Made by a program: the position numbers and the translations under genes
Part shown: positions 58,970-64,000 of the stretch, piece after piece
Layout: each line of letters begins with the position of its first letter
How positions within the stretch are numbered: position 1 is the stretch's first letter
Source of the DNA: Torymus aiolomorphi
Lineage: Eukaryota; Arthropoda; Insecta; Hymenoptera; Torymidae
NCBI GenBank assembly: GCA_036365515.1
Contig: CM070874.1
Location: 111,959,235-112,023,234, forward strand
Direction of reading: 5' to 3'
DNA length: 64,000 nucleotides
Notes under the pieces: model-generated
The model's database searches: none
What the model saw: the letters and a program-made list of their open reading frames with translations, nothing else
What the model was told of the DNA's origin: nothing

Positions 58970-59560
58970 AACTTTGACACTCTCAACTATAAAAAACCAA
59001 ACAAAAATCATTACCGTAACCAAATCTAACCAACTCACCAAAATCCATCATCATCAGCCGATCAACCGTCTCCGCAACCTCCGATAGACAAAAGACGAAA
59101 GGCCTGCAAAGAAAACCCCTCGCCTCTCCCATCCCTGCACCACACACACACACACATATACCTACCCCTAAGAAAGGGTTAGAACTCACGAAGAAGGGCG
59201 AAACTGGACTAAGGAAAGGGTTGGGCGCGTTCCAACCCACCCCGCTCGCCTCGCCGCCCATTGGTCGATAAACTGGAGCAGAGAGGTGCTCTCTCTCTCT
59301 CCCCTCGCGACATCTCCGCGCGAGAGCGCTGACCCGCGAGTTCGGCACCGCGCGCGACCTCAGTCGCGGATGCAGCGCGGACCAGCGTCGTCATCCTTCA
59401 GCTCCAGCGTCCGAGATTGCGACGACCGGAAGGGTTGAGATAGAGAGAAGGAAGAGGTTGCGGAGGAGAGGAGGTTAGATGGTGGTCCACGAGGCGAGAG
59501 GCGGCTGCGCTGCTGTCAAGAGTGAGTCTTTTGTTTTTTTTTATTTGTTTAATTGATGAT
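58970..59560. other. GC skew island, counted, promoter-like
   Basis: 58981-59040 has G=1, C=18. 59461-59520 has G=28, C=11. The core holds a CCATTGG inverted CCAAT box (59258-59264) and a TCAGTC arthropod initiator-like string (59360-59365). Confidence 0.75.
59479..59521 (+). CDS. Candidate first coding exon, very weak
   Basis: ATG at 59479 opens a 14-codon frame, MVVHEARGGCAAVK, running to a near-consensus donor GTGAGT (59522-59527) and a T-rich intron-like sequence. It lies about 115 bp after the initiator-like string and inverted CCAAT box of the island, which is the order expected of a 5' exon. The Kozak context is poor, the exon is tiny, no acceptor partner can be assigned in the window, and G-rich island flanks will produce GTGAGT by chance. 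Confidence 0.2.
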
Positions 59561-60392
59561 TTGATATTTTTAAGGTTTAATGTATGAATAAGAGGGTTCT
59601 GAGAGAATTATATTTTTACTTTTTTCATAATGCTGTAGTTATTATGAATATGATGTTTAGTTGTGTTCGCATACTACTACAATTTGTTTAATTTTTTAAG
59701 AACGTTATATTAGTTTCCTGTTACTATATCATTGAAATGTTTATTTTTATTTTCACTCATAATTTTTCCTACTTTTTAACATTAAAGTTTTAGTTAATAA
59801 TACAAAAAAAAATGTGAACGTCATCTAGTATCCTTTCAACATTTCTTCTCGTTCTTTTTTTTTTATTGCCGATCATGAAAGACATTTATTGTGTATTGAC
59901 TGCGGATCAGACGATATCTTTGTAAATCGTCATCGACGCGGAGACGTGAGTTTAATGTTCAAAAGCTCGCAGTCTATAAATACGATACCAGATACAAAGA
60001 TAAAATGTTTGCGGGGAATCCCTCTTGGCTAATCAAACCGAAAATGCTTAATTATCTCGAATTCGTGCTGCTTTATCGCGCGTTCATCGTACGACTTCTA
60101 TGATACGTCTAGCCAGCGTTTTCGCACAATTTGTTAACCAAGTTTCGATAGTATTTTGTTATACAGATATATGACGCTAACATTGTATATACGATGGGGT
60201 TTTACTGTGTAATGAAGTTTAGTATTGCACAATCTCATTATCTGTAAAGGCTATTTATACATTATTCGACTCTCAAGAGTAAGTTAGTGATAATCATTTC
60301 TCACTTAGTTATTATGTATTTAGATCTTGTTAATTTAATATAAAAAAGGATTTTTTTTAAATATTAAATTTTTAAGTATGTTTATCAATAAA
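59561..60392. other. Spacer, AT-rich then balanced
   Basis: AT-rich to 59870. 59875-60130 is balanced, with GATCAGACGATATC, GGCTAATCAAACCG and similar unique sequence that may be regulatory. No coding frame. Confidence 0.4.
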
Positions 60393-60394
60393 TA

Positions 60395-60836
60395 CACTGA
60401 GAAAAGTGATTCCTTGCTACAAAGAAATAATTCATTTATGACCCGAAAAACTTATATGTTTGGTACAAATTCCCCATTCATTAACAGTTAAGAAATATGA
60501 CTTTCCGAGATGTAGCTAAAAAGGTAGGTTAGGCACGTTGCAATCACGATTAGTATTGAAATCTTCGTACTTTATTTAGTTGTATATATTTGAACTGGAA
60601 TATATTCTATAAAACAATTTTATTTTGCATTCACAAGTTATGTGATTCACCTGAGGTACAAGTAACATATTATTTAGAAGTACTGTAGAGCACTACACCA
60701 GCGCAACGGTAGTATATGGATTTCAAATAACCATTTCTTAACTGTTAATGAATATGTTCAATTGACTATATCCCAAATGAATATTTCTTAACAGTTACTG
60801 AATGTCATTTGGCACAAAGAATCACTTTTCTCAGTG
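60395..60836. mobile_element. 442-bp TIR element, CACTGA family, TA duplication
   Basis: CACTGAGAAAAGTGATTC at the left and its exact inverse GAATCACTTTTCTCAGTG at the right, TA on both sides (60393-60394, 60837-60838). Inverted CATTCATTAACAGTTAAGAAATA / ATTTCTTAACTGTTAATGAAT blocks lie inside, plus a second TTTCTTAACAGTTACTGAATG. No coding capacity. Confidence 0.85.
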
Positions 60837-60879
60837 TATTTACTGCTGGAATAATTTTATATCAAATACATTTGGAAAA

Positions 60880-61112
60880 TAAAATGACTTTTTCGATACT
60901 CGTGCGCAAAGCTCGATTTTGCACACGCTTGGCAAAAAACGTGTACTCAAAATCTAGCTTTCCACACATCGTATCAAAAAATACTGTACGCTACATGTTC
61001 GGAAAAGAGATTCTCGTCTCGTGTGCCTTTCCACCCTCGCTTCGCTCGGGTGTAAACGTCACACGAGGCGAGAATCTGCTTTCCCGCACTGGTAGCGTAA
61101 TGTACTATTTTT
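60880..61112. repeat. GCGAAGC-family hairpin repeat, inverted orientation
   Basis: Arms CGCTACATGTTCGGAAAAGAGATTCTCGTCTCGTGTG and CACACGAGGCGAGAATCTGCTTTCCCGCACTGGTAGCG (60989-61097) pair around CACCCTCGCTTCGCTCGGGTG, the reverse complement of the tip at 38.3 kb. A shorter partial inverted set (CGATACTCGTGCGCAAAGCTCG...) precedes it. A 104-codon frame runs through it by chance. Confidence 0.85.
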
Positions 61113-61640
61113 TTGATGTATAATGCAAAAAGCATATAGTATCTTCCTGCGAACTAGAGAAACAAACGGCGAGCGAGGAAACGTTAACAGTTTTATGGGA
61201 TAATAACCCGTCTAATTGAGATAAACGCAGACACGTTCGAAGTATATATCAACATCGCGAGTTTGATATATCGTCGGGCATCGATTTACCATCCGGCGGA
61301 TTCGTGATCTCCAATGTTAACTTCGTGTAGACCCACAACACAAAGCTATAGGGAAAAGAGAAAGAAAGAGGGGGGTACCGTATCAGTGGCTCACTTTGAG
61401 CTCATTAGATTTAATTAATCTCTTCCCGTACATTTTATATATCAGTATTGAAATTGATTTTTTTTCCAATGTAAAAGTGATGAAGCGCTATTATACGTAT
61501 TAACATTGCTCTCTTGTTTATGAATGCATAATTAAGAGATCCAGTAAAATAAAGATAGTTTAGTTAAATTATTAATAATTATTTAAAAGCATTATTTAAA
61601 CAACAGAATCGACAAATTCCCTCTTTAAAAAAGATGTAAA
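61113..61640. other. Spacer
   Basis: Balanced composition to 61430, then AT-rich. Nothing recognised. Confidence 0.5.
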
Positions 61641-62400
61641 ACGACAACAGCCAACAAATCTTCAACACATTTACAATATCAAATCACATATATTATACAT
61701 ATAGATCCACCTTTGAAAAACGAATCCCCATGAAACCCTCCCCATATCCCGACAACCCTTACATCATCCCATAGCCAGAATAATTCCGCAACTCACTCGC
61801 GCCTCAACTCCACGTCGACATTCGATCCTAAAAATCAGACCATAAGCCTACTCTGCCCGTCTACCTTTATATTACCCACCTCCATCACAAAGGGCATCGA
61901 GGCATTAACACAGCTCGAGGGGGGGACTCACAGTCGCGCGCGGAAGCGGGAGATTTCGTCTGCGCAGCGCTATATATTCTCGAAATTACGAGCGCGCTGA
62001 GGTGAGTCACGCAGAGCTGCGCATATCTCTCGTTCTTTCTCTCTCTCCCTATTCTTCTGCACGAGCTGCACCCACACCAGGTATATTTGTATGTATATAT
62101 ATAGGTGTGCGTGCGCGCACGCAGTCCGGAAGGCGCACATGATTCATCCGCAAGGGAGGGATCGCCAGACGCGCAATGTGATGGGCTTTGTGTACGTGTT
62201 TGCGTGTGGCTGTGGTGAGGAGATCGTGAAGGATTCGGGATGATGATTTGATGGGGGGAGGTTTTGGAATTTGGGGATGATTTGTAGAGCTAATGGTTGG
62301 GGTGGAGATGTATTTAGAGATGATGATGTTGTAAAAGATCTTTAAATGCGGTTCAGGGTATTGTTGCTTGTGATTTTTTAAAGGTATGGATGAGAAGTAA
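61641..62400. other. GC skew island, counted
   Basis: 61741-61800 has G=5, C=25. 62221-62280 has G=26, C=2. The core 61900-62160 is CpG-rich with a CT tract and a GTGCGCGCACGC alternation. Confidence 0.85.
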
Positions 62401-62930
62401 TACGCATTTTTTTTTTAAGTTTGAAATCGAATTGAGATATAGTGTCATTTTTTGGATATATCTATGTATGTAATATCATTCCATCTGTTAATCAACTGCA
62501 ATGGAGTAGCTACTAACGATTAAGTTGTTAAATAATCCATAACATATTTACGTAATCTTGAGAATAATGTACTTTGTATTAACTGTACAAGAAATTATAA
62601 ATTATCTATAGTATCAATATACTTTCTCTAAAAATGGAATATATTACTATACTCAATATACATTTGAACTTAATATTCAGGTCAAAAACATTAAAAAGTA
62701 TATTTTCATTGTTGAAAGTAGCTATAACATCACTTAATATCAAATAATTAATTTGTTATTATTTTTCAAAAATAAATAACATATTGTGTCATATTCATTT
62801 TACATTTTCCTTTTACAATTAAAAAATACAAATTTTTTTTTACCAATAATATCAATTCCTAATGTCTCCAACGTACTTTATTATCTTAACATTAACTTCC
62901 ATCTTCTGTACAATCACATAAAATTAAAAT
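62401..62930. other. AT-rich spacer
   Basis: AT-rich; nothing recognised. Confidence 0.6.
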
Positions 62931-63520
62931 ATTCACATCCAACCTCGCTAATAATCTACCCGCTAAGCCCCCCCTAAAAACTTTCAATCGTCAAAAACTA
63001 ATTAACCCTCGTAGCCAAAAAGCCTATCATATATACATCACGCTCACATCACCGCGGCGCAAAACACGCGTCGTTTAGAAGGCAATCGTTCTATCATCGG
63101 ACATCTACTCGTCGACTTGCCTCCGTGGATGGTTTCGAGTTACTCGCTCGCTCGCTCGCTCGCGCCACGATATTATTTTTCTCCGTAAGGCACGTGCCGG
63201 GAGAACACCCAGTACGTACACGGTACACACACACATACATACACACACACACACACATCTCTCTTTACTCTCTTTCGCTGCTTCTTGCTCTCTCTGTGTG
63301 TATGACTTCTCGTTTTTTTTCTCGTGTTGCCGTGGTGCGTGCTCGTGTTTGCTCTCGTGCTCCGATACGGCTGGGAACTATGCGGGCGAGCGGGGAGATG
63401 CGAGGGTTTGGGAAATCAATTTTTATTGGGATTGTGGTTTGGTTGTACTTCTTTTTCTGTCTCTCTCGTCTACTAGATTTCTAACGTTTAGTAGATTTTG
63501 ACCTATACCTTTGATTAGAA
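62931..63520. other. GC skew island
   Basis: C/A-rich left flank 62935-63030, a CTCGCTCGCTCG run (63143-63164), CA and CT tracts in the core, G/T-rich right flank 63330-63450. The 119-codon frame at 63125-63484 crosses these tracts and is not credible. Confidence 0.7.
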
Positions 63521-64000
63521 GATTATGTATTACTGAGGCATATTAAAAATATGTTTGAATTGTTTTATAATTATTGGTTAGATTGTGTTATATAATTATC
63601 GCTTGAAGTTTAGACAGAGTACACCTTCTTTGGAAAACCATTGCAATTAAGTTATTATGACAGAGATGATTCTATATTGATTATTACATTACAAAAGTTA
63701 TGATTATGGTGTGTTATGAAGAGGTACCGCCGTGAAAGAAAGTTTATAACTGCAAATTACTCAATTACGCTAACAGTTTTTGTACTCATAATAAAATCAT
63801 GTAATAGTAAATAATGTAGGAACGGTGATTTCTTGCTCTGTTTATATTTCAAAATCGTTGTACTCGATTCATCAAGAAATTAATATCGATCAACTGTGAT
63901 AAAATTCGATTTATTTATTTTTGAATAATTAGAAGATAACAAATGCATTTCAACATTGTATAGACGAAACTTGTTTTACTTTATTAATTTTTCTATAATT
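63521..64000. other. AT-rich spacer to the window end
   Basis: AT-rich; nothing recognised. Confidence 0.6.

Overview
The window looks like non-coding DNA from an insect, most likely a hymenopteran and plausibly a chalcid parasitoid wasp of the Nasonia type. That rests on overall character (AT-rich spacers alternating with CpG-tolerant GC islands full of CT/GA, CG and TATA-like runs, plus small DNA transposons, a Penelope-like element and a decayed Helitron) and is not proved by any host gene. I see no intact host gene. The window fits a gene desert or the inside of one or more very long introns. The only host-gene candidates are a weak first exon near 59.48 kb and a last-exon-like segment at 50.11-50.29 kb inside a transposon block.

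The main architecture is a chain of about 35 GC-rich islands, one every 0.8-2.9 kb (typically about 1.5 kb), missing only from the transposon block at 44-53 kb. Where I examined them, islands have the same mirror-symmetric composition: the left flank is rich in C and A with almost no G, the core is CpG-rich with CT/GA tracts, and the right flank is rich in G and T with little C. In 60-base counts I made by hand at six islands, G:C goes from values such as 1:25, 1:28 and 5:25 on the left to 17:7, 28:4 and 26:2 on the right. No ordinary gene feature explains this. It resembles a miniature series of replication-origin-like or divergent-transcription-like skew jumps, and it is the observation I rate highest.

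Mobile DNA, left to right: a Penelope-like element fragment with a GIY-YIG tail (4.4-5.0 kb); a CACTGA/TA element (11.3 kb); hairpin repeats (11.6 kb); a solo LTR (13.0-13.2 kb); a 704-bp CACTGA element carrying a tRNA-like segment (13.4-14.1 kb); a CCTGGT-ended element (15.7-16.3 kb); a near-perfect 202-bp palindromic element (20.1 kb); a TA-flanked element with GGGCAAGACGGAACAC ends (27.0-27.7 kb); a foldback element (29.2-29.8 kb); a 1062-bp TTAA-flanked element (37.5-38.6 kb); a nested block at 44.8-53.05 kb; more hairpin repeats (54.9-55.9 and 61.0 kb); and a 442-bp CACTGA element (60.4-60.8 kb).

The 44.8-53.05 kb block is bounded by inverted copies of one repeat (a GCTTTCTC...GAGAAAGC palindrome, then a GT tract). 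It holds a decayed Helitron replication-protein fragment, a decayed transposon protein of unknown class, several exon-like segments on the minus strand, diverged tandem repeats, and a 98-bp element inserted into one repeat copy whose empty site can be read from another copy. A separate dispersed hairpin family, with the stable GCGAAGC mini-hairpin at its tip, occurs about nine times across the window.
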